From positions 1 through 64,000 of the forward strand of contig JAJQBQ010000046.1 of assembly GCA_021203205.1 (NCBI GenBank): a DNA stretch of 64,000 nucleotides, read 5' to 3'. Of the stretch, positions 1 to 7,631 are shown in pieces. Positions within the stretch are counted from its first letter, which is position 1, and each line of letters begins with the position of its first letter. The stretch comes from Lachnospiraceae bacterium (GTDB taxonomy: Bacteria > Bacillota > Clostridia > Lachnospirales > Lachnospiraceae). Under the pieces are notes generated by a model, which was not told the DNA's origin, did no database searches, and was given only the letters and a program-made list of their open reading frames with translations. The position numbers and the translations under genes are program-made.

Positions 1-1
1 A

Positions 2-721
2 TACCAAGGCACGTACAACGATGCCCAGCAAAACGAAGCCCAGGAAAACGAAGAGCAGGGATGCGAAGGCCAGGGAGCCGAGGAACAGGAAAGCGAAGAA
101 CGGGACAGCGAAGGCCAGGAAAACGAAGAGCAGGAAAACGAGGAACAGGACAGCGAAGGGCAGAAAAACGAAAGGCAGGAAAGCGAAGAGCAGGAGGCCG
201 AAAACACAGTCATCCGCCTGTATAAGATTGAAAATATTTCTGTCATCTGTGCCGTGGCGGTTCAGCAGGAAGGAAGCGACAGCTGGTATCCGGCCGTCAA
301 CACCGGCTACTGTCCGGAAACGCTTGGCCAATTTGTTGAGGATCTTGATCTGACAAACACGCTTCCCATCGATTGGTTCTATTATCATCAGGAAACCGAT
401 ACCGAAAGTTGGAGCTATATAGGCCCTGCGGATGAGGAAGAAGCAGAAAAAGTAAAGGAAGTGATTACTTCGCGTCCGAGAGCGAAAAATGAGCCTGGAC
501 TTGAGCATGAGCGGACCACTGCGTTCGTTAGCGTGTCGACCAGTCTTCCATTGCTCGGCTATGAGAATGAAAATGCGCGCGGCTATGTTAAGATCGAAGT
601 TTATGAGGATGGATACCTGATGATCAGTTTCGAGGAGCTGGGAGAGTACTATTTCTATATCGGGGAAAGTAAAGCACAAAAATTTATTCGATATATGGGG
701 CAGAGCGTGGATGAGGCGTAG
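2..721 (+). CDS. Partial Q/E/N/S-rich protein, 5' end outside window
   Basis: The reading frame is open from the first bases of the window and ends at the TAG at 719-721, leaving 239 residues of a protein whose start lies upstream. The first ~75 visible residues are a degenerate low-complexity tract made almost only of Gln, Glu, Asn, Ser and Gly in blocks such as QENEEQ. It is followed by a compact ~155-residue domain starting at about VIRLYKIENIS that I do not recognise. The domain has alternating hydrophobic strands and ends with GESKAQKFIRYMGQSVDEA. The tract probably links an unseen N-terminal segment (perhaps a membrane anchor) to this domain. No function is proposed. The serpin gene follows after 59 nt, so they could share a transcript. 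Confidence 0.75.
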   Translation, partial: YQGTYNDAQQNEAQENEEQGCEGQGAEEQESEERDSEGQENEEQENEEQDSEGQKNERQESEEQEAENTVIRLYKIENISVICAVAVQQEGSDSWYPAVNTGYCPETLGQFVEDLDLTNTLPIDWFYYHQETDTESWSYIGPADEEEAEKVKEVITSRPRAKNEPGLEHERTTAFVSVSTSLPLLGYENENARGYVKIEVYEDGYLMISFEELGEYYFYIGESKAQKFIRYMGQSVDEA

Positions 722-733
722 TGTCAGAGGTTT

Positions 734-747
734 TGACTCCGATATGA
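734..747. repeat. Intergenic TGAC-N6-GTCA-type palindrome, degenerate site
   Basis: TGACTCCGATATGA is a degenerate member of a 14-bp palindromic motif (consensus TGACNCCGGNGTCA) seen at five other intergenic sites. It lies 13 nt after the stop of the first gene and ahead of the serpin gene. Confidence 0.35.
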
Positions 748-780
748 CTTAGAGGAACAGAAAGCAGAACAGGGATTATT

Positions 781-2406
781 ATGGAAGAGAATAAGATTTT
801 GGAAAAAATTAAGACCGCTTTCAGCCATGCGGCTGCCCCGTCCGCCGACGGGAAAGAGGTGGGTGAGGTGCTGGACACCTGCAGAGCGTATGAGAGTGAG
901 AAGAAAAAGCTGCGCTTCCGGCACGCTTTCCGGGTTGTGGCAGCGGTGTTCGCAGTATTTGTCGGGTTTAGCGTGGGCTTTGGTCTTGTCTGGCTCCATA
1001 TTTCGACCAGATATAGCGGCGTTGCAGGACTTTCATCGTCCGGGGAAGATGAGGTGACGTTTGCTAACACGGGGGAAGATGAAGAGGATGAAACCACGGG
1101 CACAGAGGAACGCGCGGAGGAGGCATATGTGGTGGCCGCGGCAAAGTACCCGACCATGGCCTCCTACGAGAGCGCGTACAATACCTGGACCATCCAGGCG
1201 GATCGGCGCAGGGAGGAGCAGGAAAATTATCCTGACGGTTACAGCGATTACGTGATCTCCACCATGCGTCAGGTTCTGGCACAGGAAACGGAAAACGGCA
1301 CGGAAAATCCGGTCTATTCCCCGCTCTCCATTTACATGGCCCTCACGCTGCTGGCGGAAGCCACGGACGGAAACAGTCGTGCGCAGATCCTGGACGCGAT
1401 GGGGGTGGCGGATATCGATGCGCTTCGCACCGGATCATCGGCCCTCTGGACGGGAAACTATTACGACACGGGCAGCATCAACAGCATCCTGGCTGGCTCC
1501 CTGTGGCTGAATGAAAGCATTTCCTTCCACCAGGATACGCTGAATTCCCTGGCGAAGAATTACGGGATATCCACCTATCAGGGAAGCATGGCTTCCGACG
1601 ATTTCCAGGATGCCATGGTGAGCTGGCTGAACCTGTTTACCGGGAATATGCTTTCCTCTTTAAACGGTTCCGCGGAAGCCGCAAGGCGGGAACTTGACAT
1701 TTCGGACAGCACGGCCTGCGCGATCTTTTCCACCATCTACTACGAGGTAAAGTGGGAGGAGGAATTTGAGGAGGAGGACACGTCGGTGGGCACCTTCCAC
1801 GCAGCGGACGGCGATATCACCTGCGAGTTTATGAACCAGAAAACGGCATACGAAAGTTATTACCGGGGGGCGCATTACGGAGCCGTGTTTAAGAACTTTG
1901 AGGGTGGCGGCGGCATGTGGCTGATTCTGCCGGATGAGGACAGCTCGGTGGATGAACTGCTGCAGGATGAGGAAGCGGCTGCCATGCTTGCCGATGGCCT
2001 GACCTGGTCTTCCTCTTCCGGTTATGCGGAGGCGAACTGGGAGGATTACACGCGGGTTTCCATCAATCTGTCCATACCGAAGTTTGATGTGGAGACGGCC
2101 TTTGATCTGGCCGACACCTTGCGGTCCTTTGGCATCACGGATATATATGATGCCTCTGTCGCAGATTTCTCGCCGCTCACAGACACTACAGGGCTGACGC
2201 TCTCAAAAGCCCGCCACGCGGTGCGCGTGGCCGTGGATGAGGAGGGGGTGACGGCAGCGGCCTATACGGAAACGGTGATCAAGCTTGCCGGCAAGGATTA
2301 TCCGCAGGGCGATGCCATTGACTTTGTTCTGGATCGGCCGTTCCTGTTCGCGGTGGTCAGTGACACCGGGACCATATCATTCGTGGGTGTTGTGAATCGA
2401 CCGTAA
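781..2406 (+). CDS. Membrane-anchored serpin (serine protease inhibitor)
   Basis: The 541-residue protein has a short cytoplasmic N-terminus, one membrane segment at about residues 52-73, an acidic E/D/T-rich linker to about residue 150, and a serpin domain over the remainder. Serpin hallmarks seen are NPVYSPLSIYMALTLL near residue 178, the breach/hinge text VDEEGVTAAAYTET near 486-499 and the C-terminal DRPFLFAV...GVVNRP. The hinge keeps Gly at P15 and small residues at P12-P10, as in inhibitory serpins. Counting from the hinge puts P1 near Ala503, which would suit an elastase- or subtilisin-like target; this is inference. Bacterial serpins are known from gut Firmicutes and bifidobacteria. 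The anchor would place the inhibitor on the outer face of the membrane. The ATG at 781 follows a weak AGGG motif. Confidence 0.9.
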   Translation: MEENKILEKIKTAFSHAAAPSADGKEVGEVLDTCRAYESEKKKLRFRHAFRVVAAVFAVFVGFSVGFGLVWLHISTRYSGVAGLSSSGEDEVTFANTGEDEEDETTGTEERAEEAYVVAAAKYPTMASYESAYNTWTIQADRRREEQENYPDGYSDYVISTMRQVLAQETENGTENPVYSPLSIYMALTLLAEATDGNSRAQILDAMGVADIDALRTGSSALWTGNYYDTGSINSILAGSLWLNESISFHQDTLNSLAKNYGISTYQGSMASDDFQDAMVSWLNLFTGNMLSSLNGSAEAARRELDISDSTACAIFSTIYYEVKWEEEFEEEDTSVGTFHAADGDITCEFMNQKTAYESYYRGAHYGAVFKNFEGGGGMWLILPDEDSSVDELLQDEEAAAMLADGLTWSSSSGYAEANWEDYTRVSINLSIPKFDVETAFDLADTLRSFGITDIYDASVADFSPLTDTTGLTLSKARHAVRVAVDEEGVTAAAYTETVIKLAGKDYPQGDAIDFVLDRPFLFAVVSDTGTISFVGVVNRP

Positions 2407-2421
2407 GGAGTAAACGGGGAA

Positions 2422-2531
2422 GATTGTTCAGAAACTCAAAACAATCTCTCTGAACTTACAACATATGGTAACCAGAAAGAGTGCGAAACATCACATGTTG
2501 TGTCCGAAGTCAAACGAGGTTTCGGACAGTC
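2422..2531 (+). repeat. Three-hairpin structured repeat, copy A
   Basis: Three successive inverted repeats are visible: GATTGTT (2422-2428) with AACAATC (2440-2446), ACAACAT (2458-2464) with ATGTTGT (2495-2501), and GTCCGAA (2502-2508) with TTCGGAC (2521-2527). A diverged copy with the same three hairpins lies at 43061-43175. This copy occupies the gap between the serpin gene and the gene at 2723. The remainder of that gap (about 2532-2715) shows nothing recognisable. Confidence 0.7.
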
Positions 2532-2722
2532 TGGGTGCAAGGATGAAAGATTCGTTTCGGGCACGGAGAGAAGAATTTTAAGGGCATCAGAAATTTCGAA
2601 AGTTGAAGTGATTGTTTCCCATTACGGAAGAAAAGGCTATGTATTTTCTTCGGAGAAATCTGTTGTGTCAGGCAATAATTTCGGTAACATTTTCAGACGT
2701 CCGGGGAAGGGAGAGAGCAGCT

Positions 2723-3775
2723 ATGAGAGAAAAAATAACCGATTTATTAAAGGCGGGAACGGATCACGTCCGCTCTCTTTTAAGCCAAAGCCGCGTGGCC
2801 CGCTGCATTGGCATCGCGGTGCTGGTGCTGGCGGTGCTGATCTCCGGCATCCCGCATTATGTGGCGGCGGTAGGACTGGAATTGGTGTGCGGAGTTTACA
2901 CCGGGGGAGTTTCTGACGGACTGACACCGGCGTCGGGCAATCGGATCAACAGCAGGATCAAACATCTGCACCGAACCAGATACTATGCGTCATACGACAG
3001 AGAAACCCTGACTGAGACGGCGAACAGCCTGTCGGCGGATTACAGGAACGCGAGTTATGCCGGATATTATGTCAAATCTTTTACCTGGGAGGGAAACACC
3101 TACTATGTGAATGGACTCATGGAAAAAACGACATACCTGTCAGCGGAAGAAATCGGAGGTGTGCCGGAGGCGGAACTGATTCGGTGTGAGGAGGGATTTG
3201 GAGAGAACACCACAGCGGACACCGGAATAACATTGCACCTGTACCAGGTGGGGGACATCGACCCGGAGCTTGCGCTGGCGGCCTGGTTTGAGGAAGGGGA
3301 CGGTTTCTATTATTTTATGAATTCCAGGTATGCCATGGAAGGATGGACACTGACGGAAATCCTGAAAGCCTGCGGATTCACGGAAGATTCGGACATATAT
3401 GTCTGGCTGTACCCGCACAGCCGCGCATTTAACATTTATTATGTCGATGTGCCAGGGAAATATCTGTGGGATGAAGTGATTTCGGAGGCAAACACGACCT
3501 GCAGCGAATATACCGGCGACAAAACCGGGATGGTGGTTTATCTGACATCCGAAATCACGGGGGCATCCGTATGGCTGCGTTTTCTGGAGGGCGGCAGCAT
3601 TGTCCTGTGTGACGTTTTCTCCGGCTTTTGGAGTGATTACACCTGCGGAGTTCCGGAAGTGTGCCAGAACCTGACATTTGACATGGGGGATGAAGAACTT
3701 AAGGTGGGCCTGGGGCTGCTGGATTATCTCGCGAAGAACTGTGAGGGGATGATCAGCTACGAATGGTGGTGGTGA
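2723..3775 (+). CDS. Unrecognised single-pass membrane protein
   Basis: A 350-residue protein that I do not recognise. It has a basic N-terminus, one hydrophobic segment at about residues 26-50 (IGIAVLVLAVLISGIPHYV) and an extracytoplasmic region rich in Tyr and Trp ending in YEWWW. The outer region has many short beta-strand-like stretches but no motif I can name. The start at ATG 2723 is preferred over an upstream ATG at 2612 because GGAAGGGAGAG lies just before it and the upstream 37 codons look like leader. It shares the layout of its neighbours: short inside part, one membrane span, large outside part. Confidence 0.8.
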   Translation: MREKITDLLKAGTDHVRSLLSQSRVARCIGIAVLVLAVLISGIPHYVAAVGLELVCGVYTGGVSDGLTPASGNRINSRIKHLHRTRYYASYDRETLTETANSLSADYRNASYAGYYVKSFTWEGNTYYVNGLMEKTTYLSAEEIGGVPEAELIRCEEGFGENTTADTGITLHLYQVGDIDPELALAAWFEEGDGFYYFMNSRYAMEGWTLTEILKACGFTEDSDIYVWLYPHSRAFNIYYVDVPGKYLWDEVISEANTTCSEYTGDKTGMVVYLTSEITGASVWLRFLEGGSIVLCDVFSGFWSDYTCGVPEVCQNLTFDMGDEELKVGLGLLDYLAKNCEGMISYEWWW

Positions 3776-3866
3776 GTTTTCATGGCCTGCGTTTCGTGCA
3801 TCAGGCGGTGCAAGATGCATAAGTTGTTTTTTAACAGAACCTTAGCTGCGGCAGAATGGAGATAAA

Positions 3867-5033
3867 ATGAAAAAGAGAGTCTTAGTGGAGATGTTTTCCG
3901 GCAGATCGGCACGGATACAGTGGTCGAAATTCGGTAAAATGAAAAAGAAGATTTTAATGGGAATATTGTCGGCAGCCCTGCTCGTCGCTGCGGTTTGCCT
4001 GTTCTGTGCCTGCGGTGCCTCAGGAAACAGCAAGAAAAGTCCTCTGGCCGCAGATGAAAACCTGCTGATGTCAGGCGCGAAGCAAAGCGAGTACGTGTCC
4101 ACGGAAAGGGTCAGCGTACTCGCAAATGAGAACGGCCCCGTGCGCTCCGACGTGTACAGCATCACATTTCTGGACAGCCTTGCGGATGCGCCCGAAGATG
4201 CCTGGGATGTCTCCGATGCCGGAGATGGGCGGGTCTTAGCGTGGTTTGAGGATTCGGAAGAAAAGTGGATGTATGACCTGTACATCGCGGGTGAAAACGG
4301 TGTGAACGCGAACCCGGACAGTTCCGAGCTGTTTCTCGGATACACAAATTTGAAAGAAATCAACTTTAACGGCTGCTTCTACACGGATCAGGTGACGGAC
4401 ATGTACCGGATGTTTGCGACCTGCCTTTCGCTGGAAGAACTGGATGTCAGTTCCTTTGACACGAAAAACGTGCAGGACATGTGGGGGATGTTTGAAATCT
4501 GCGAATCCTTAAAAGAACTGGATTTAAGTTCCTTTGATACGTCATGCGTGGAGGATATGGCGAGCATGTTCTGTGACTGCGCATCCCTCGAGAAGGTGAA
4601 TCTGGACAGCTTTGACACATCTTCGGTTACAAAAATGTATTTCATGTTTTCAGATTGCAGTTCGCTGAAATCTCTGGATGTCGGCGGCTTCGACACGTCT
4701 TCGGTGACGGACATGTCCGACATGTTTTCCGGCTGCAGTTCACTGAAATCTCTGGATGTCGGCAGTTTTGACACGTCCTCGGTGACGGACATGTCTTACA
4801 TGTTCGCCGACTGCACTTCCTTAAAATCCTTAAATATCAGTAACTTTGACCTGACAGGTGCCGACACGACCGGGATGTTTGACGGGACAGATCTGGAAGA
4901 ACACCTGAATCAGGTGTGGACCGCCGGAAGGATCGCGGTGGTGGCTGTGATTACGTTGGTGGCAATGGGAATTGTGGTATATCTGATTGCTCTAAGGAAA
5001 AAGAAAGCTGCAGGAAATAAATTGAAAGGGTGA
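3867..5033 (+). CDS. BspA-like leucine-rich-repeat surface lipoprotein (DUF285)
   Basis: The protein carries at least six 24-25-residue repeats of the type SLKSLDVGSFDTSSVTDMS, the BspA/DUF285 signature of surface proteins in gut and oral bacteria. A signal-like segment begins at an internal Met (residue 25, MKKKILMGILSAALL) and ends with a Cys in a loose lipobox context (CLFCAC). A C-terminal membrane segment (VAVITLVAMGIVVYLIAL) is followed by a Lys-rich tail, so both ends may touch the membrane. The GGAG at 3855-3858 supports ATG 3867. The internal ATG at 3939 would give a cleaner signal peptide but has a poor ribosome site. Repeats at 4660-4810 are nearly identical at DNA level. Such proteins bind host or surface ligands in some species; the ligand here is unknown. 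Confidence 0.88.
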   Translation: MKKRVLVEMFSGRSARIQWSKFGKMKKKILMGILSAALLVAAVCLFCACGASGNSKKSPLAADENLLMSGAKQSEYVSTERVSVLANENGPVRSDVYSITFLDSLADAPEDAWDVSDAGDGRVLAWFEDSEEKWMYDLYIAGENGVNANPDSSELFLGYTNLKEINFNGCFYTDQVTDMYRMFATCLSLEELDVSSFDTKNVQDMWGMFEICESLKELDLSSFDTSCVEDMASMFCDCASLEKVNLDSFDTSSVTKMYFMFSDCSSLKSLDVGGFDTSSVTDMSDMFSGCSSLKSLDVGSFDTSSVTDMSYMFADCTSLKSLNISNFDLTGADTTGMFDGTDLEEHLNQVWTAGRIAVVAVITLVAMGIVVYLIALRKKKAAGNKLKG

Positions 5034-5081
5034 CGTTACTCACGGCCACCTTCGCCGTATTCTTTTAGGCGGTATTGGGGC

Positions 5082-5110
5082 TTGACATCGTTTTAGAGAA
5101 GATATACACT
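5082..5110 (+). promoter_or_regulatory. Sigma-A promoter of a short transcript
   Basis: TTGACA (5082-5087) and TACACT (5105-5110) are separated by 17 nt. Only ~78 nt separate it from the terminator ending at 5188, so it seems to drive a very short RNA. Confidence 0.6.
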
Positions 5111-5116
5111 TTGAAA

Positions 5117-5188
5117 ACAAAAACAGATTAATTAAATTCAGATTTAATTAATCTGCATTTAATTGCGGAAAACGCTTTCCGCTTTTTT
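5117..5188 (+). ncRNA. Candidate ~72-nt small RNA
   Basis: Between a good promoter and an intrinsic terminator lies a perfect 13-bp inverted repeat, AGATTAATTAAAT (5125-5137) and ATTTAATTAATCT (5142-5154), with a TCAG loop. No open reading frame fits. The start is estimated at 7 nt after the -10 box. It could alternatively be a leftover of a mobile element end. Confidence 0.4.
5165..5188 (+). terminator. Intrinsic terminator
   Basis: GCGGAAA (5165-5171) pairs with TTTCCGC (5176-5182) and is followed by TTTTTT. It would end both the BspA-type gene transcript and the short transcript from 5117. Confidence 0.8.
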
Positions 5189-5210
5189 AGAAAATTTATC
5201 TTTTGTTCGA

Positions 5211-5239
5211 TTGTCTAATCAGCCATTTTCATGTATACT
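5211..5239 (+). promoter_or_regulatory. Promoter of the protease-Panacea islet
   Basis: TTGTCT (5211-5216) and TATACT (5234-5239) are 17 nt apart. The first gene of the islet starts ~100 nt downstream. Confidence 0.7.
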
Positions 5240-5341
5240 CTGTTGATATTGGAATGAGCGAACAGCAGCACTGGCAGATATGGCGGCGTAACAGCGAGCG
5301 TATTTTTAAAGCAAAACAGTAGTATACGGAGGGGCGTGGAA

Positions 5342-6382
5342 ATGTACAGGGAGAGAATCCATTTATATCAGGAGCTGGAACAGGAATTTGACAGCAAAGT
5401 TCTTGCTTATGTCACAAGTGACAGACCAAATATGAGTGCACAGATTGCTTCGGATGTGATAGATTATTTTATTGACCATCTGGACACACTTGGACCATGT
5501 CATAAAATCTCTCTGTATTTATATACCCGTGGCGGAGATACTTCGGCAGCCAGAAATATTGTGAATCTGCTTCGCATGTATTGTGATGAACTTCAGGTAA
5601 TTGTGCCGCATAAAGCACACAGCTCCGGGACGATTATCAGTTTGGGCGCGAATGAAATTGTCATGACGAAGCAGGCGACACTGGGTTCCATAGATCCAGG
5701 TTTGCATACAGCATTAAACCCGAAAGTCGATGGGGAATATCTTCCTGTGAGTGTTGAGGCAGTAAAAGGATATCTGGAGTTTGCAAAAAAAGAACTGGAT
5801 ATCAAAGATGAGGCGTCTCTTGCAGGTATTTTCGAAAAACTGACAGATTTTGTGCATCCACTTGTGCTGGGCGAAGTATACCGTTCGCGGGCGCAGATTC
5901 AGATGATGACAGAAAAGCTTCTCCAAAATCAGGTTACAGACGCAGAGAAGATAAAAAAGATTATAGATTTTCTTTGCAGCGAGTCCGGAAGCCATGATTA
6001 TACGATCAACAGAAGAGAGGCAAAGGACGAACTTGGATTAAATATCCGAAAACCATCGGCGGAGCAATATCGTTTGATTAAAGAGATTTATGATGATATC
6101 AGTGAAGAATTACATTTGGGGAAACCGTTTTCGTATGCGGATGTAAATGGCGCTTACGCAGCACGCCGCTGCCTGCTTGAAAGCGTAGCAGGAGGCGCAC
6201 ACTATTACCTGACGGAAGGCACGGTTGTGAGAGGAAAGACCCCCGATGGTAAGATCGCATTGCAAAATCGCGTAACCTTCGATGGGTGGAGACATGATGC
6301 GGCTGCTGGGAACAAGGAGTTGAAGGTAAAGGAAGGAGAGGGGGAAATCATCTATGAGAGTGGATCAGAATATCAGACGTGA
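5342..6382 (+). CDS. SDH-family (ClpP/crotonase-fold) serine protease
   Basis: A 346-residue protein of the serine dehydrogenase proteinase (SDH, PF01972) type, a ClpP/crotonase-like fold. The family's landmarks are present: the strand-loop LYLYTRGGDTSAARNI at about 58-73, the nucleophile region KAHSSGTIISLGANEI with Ser94 in an S-x-G-T context, and ATLGSIDPGL at about 112-121. No signal peptide or membrane segment is seen, so it should act in the cytoplasm. The ATG at 5342 is chosen because GGAGG (5328-5332) is correctly spaced from it and too close to the in-frame GTG at 5336. The 3' end overlaps the Panacea gene by 29 nt. Base composition is much lower in GC than in flanking genes, suggesting transfer. 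The link to the next gene suggests proteolysis of a partner toxin; this is inference. Confidence 0.85.
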   Translation: MYRERIHLYQELEQEFDSKVLAYVTSDRPNMSAQIASDVIDYFIDHLDTLGPCHKISLYLYTRGGDTSAARNIVNLLRMYCDELQVIVPHKAHSSGTIISLGANEIVMTKQATLGSIDPGLHTALNPKVDGEYLPVSVEAVKGYLEFAKKELDIKDEASLAGIFEKLTDFVHPLVLGEVYRSRAQIQMMTEKLLQNQVTDAEKIKKIIDFLCSESGSHDYTINRREAKDELGLNIRKPSAEQYRLIKEIYDDISEELHLGKPFSYADVNGAYAARRCLLESVAGGAHYYLTEGTVVRGKTPDGKIALQNRVTFDGWRHDAAAGNKELKVKEGEGEIIYESGSEYQT

Positions 6383-6950
6383 TATTATAACAACAGCTTA
6401 TTATGGTGGCTTTGATTCCTATACGACATCGGCAATTCCGACAGACACGGAAAGGTATATTTATGTGGATCCGGATGAATCTGAAGCAATTGTGGCGGAT
6501 GACGAGGGAAAATATTCTGTCTTTGACATTGCAAACTGGTTCCTTAAAAAGGGTGAAATGACGCACAAAAAATTACAGAAGCTTTGCTACTATGCGCAGG
6601 CGTGGTGTTTTGCCTTAAAAGGATATCGGCTTGAAAATACGGATTTTCAGGCATGGATACATGGGCCTGTCTCTCCGGCACTGTGGGAAAGATTTAAAAC
6701 CTTTGGCTATAACCCAATTCGTATACGAGGGAATTTTAGTGTCAGAATATCGCCTGAGGATGAAGCTTTGCTCGAAGACGTATGGGATACCTATGGTGAA
6801 AATACCGGAAACGCACTGGAGGCATTATCGCACAGAGAATTGCCCTGGATCGAGGCACGCAGAGGATACGAGCCTGATGAAAGGTGTTCAGTGACGATAT
6901 CGCCTGTGACGATGGCGTCTTACTACAATTCTATTTACTGCGGAGAATAA
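6354..6950 (+). CDS. Panacea-domain (SocA/GepA-like, DUF4065) antitoxin-type protein
   Basis: The 198-residue protein has a ~50-residue N-terminal extension rich in Asp/Tyr, then a Panacea domain. The domain is recognised by the LQKLCYYAQAWCFAL helix at about 77-91 and AWIHGPVSPALWERFK at about 101-116. Panacea proteins serve as antitoxins to many unrelated toxins, and Caulobacter SocA works as an adaptor that delivers the SocB toxin to ClpXP. The ATG at 6354 has a strong upstream GGAAGGAGAGGGGG and lies inside the end of the protease gene. Two bases separate its stop from the next ATG. The chain protease-Panacea-small protein suggests one translationally coupled operon. Function as antitoxin or proteolytic adaptor is inferred. 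Confidence 0.85.
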   Translation: MRVDQNIRRDIITTAYYGGFDSYTTSAIPTDTERYIYVDPDESEAIVADDEGKYSVFDIANWFLKKGEMTHKKLQKLCYYAQAWCFALKGYRLENTDFQAWIHGPVSPALWERFKTFGYNPIRIRGNFSVRISPEDEALLEDVWDTYGENTGNALEALSHRELPWIEARRGYEPDERCSVTISPVTMASYYNSIYCGE

Positions 6951-6952
6951 TT

Positions 6953-7276
6953 ATGGCAAAGCTGACACAGAAGCAGAATCGGGAAGTTCCCTTCGAATTG
7001 TGCTTTAAGTATCCGTTGGTGAATGGATATACGTTAAAAGAACTGACGCCTGAAAATGTAAGACAGTTACAGGCTTTTTTAAATAAAGTGTCGCAAATGA
7101 CCGTGACGCAGGTAGATAAATCTTATGCCAGAAAGCCGGATGCAAACGATACTTACAGGGGAATGCAGGTCTACCATTATGAAGTGACAGAGGCGTTTCG
7201 TATTCATGTGGTAATGGAAGCCGGATATTATAAAATTATCCGTCTGGATCCGAGGCACAGGGTTCATCGGGGATAG
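6953..7276 (+). CDS. Small toxin-like protein paired with the Panacea protein
   Basis: A 107-residue basic protein starting at ATG 6953, with GGAG of the preceding gene's last codons as ribosome site. I do not recognise the family firmly. The C-terminal part YHYEVTEAFRIHVV-EAGYYKIIRLDPRHRVH has the strand pattern and terminal basic H-R-x-H-R tail seen in RelE/HigB/ParE-like toxins. The N-terminal part is helical (PENVRQLQAFLNKVSQ). Position directly after a Panacea gene is the usual place of the toxin in Panacea toxin-antitoxin pairs. Target and activity are not visible from the sequence. Confidence 0.65.
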   Translation: MAKLTQKQNREVPFELCFKYPLVNGYTLKELTPENVRQLQAFLNKVSQMTVTQVDKSYARKPDANDTYRGMQVYHYEVTEAFRIHVVMEAGYYKIIRLDPRHRVHRG

Positions 7277-7305
7277 GGTTTATTAAGGCCCAGAACAGGA
7301 AAAAT

Positions 7306-7515
7306 ATGAAAACTTCTAACAACAAAAAAGTCTCCGTACACGATCCGGTGCAGGAGCAGAAAGAATTTCAGAAACGCATGCTGATTTTCGCAGTCTGTGT
7401 CGTGATACTCTCAGCGGCGATGGGCTTTCTTTACTGGAAAACTACTATGTCGGAAGCGGTAGATGCGGGAGAAGTTGAAACAGAGAGCACGCTCGAGGGA
7501 AACTCTGCAGAGTGA
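7306..7515 (+). CDS. Small single-pass membrane protein
   Basis: Sixty-nine residues: a polar N-terminus with many Lys and Asn, one membrane helix at about 25-44 (MLIFAVCVVILSAAMGFLYW) and an acidic C-terminal tail. It starts 29 nt after the toxin-like gene and might be the last gene of that islet, although its codon use looks closer to the GC-richer neighbours. A weak GGAAAA precedes the ATG. No family is recognised. Confidence 0.6.
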   Translation: MKTSNNKKVSVHDPVQEQKEFQKRMLIFAVCVVILSAAMGFLYWKTTMSEAVDAGEVETESTLEGNSAE

Positions 7516-7543
7516 TGTTTTTGAAATAAGTCGACTCCCTTGC

Positions 7544-7571
7544 TTGACAAAGAAATACTTTGGTTTATAAT
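7544..7571 (+). promoter_or_regulatory. Promoter of the gene at 7632
   Basis: TTGACA (7544-7549) and TATAAT (7566-7571) with 16-nt spacing lie 60 nt upstream of the ATG at 7632. Confidence 0.75.
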
Positions 7572-7631
7572 GTTAGAAATTTAACGGAAGCAAATGGGGG
7601 TATCCCCAAATAAAAAGAAAGAGGTACAAAC

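Noticed and set aside
21-353. Basic Lys/Arg/Thr-rich reading frame of 110 codons over the first repeat tract
   Set aside because: It is the shifted frame of the Q/E/N-rich repeat of the real gene (2-721), which is open from the window edge and continues into a folded domain.
2500-2916. Plus-strand frame starting inside the three-hairpin repeat
   Set aside because: Different frame from the gene at 2723, crosses its ribosome site and has no family-like features.
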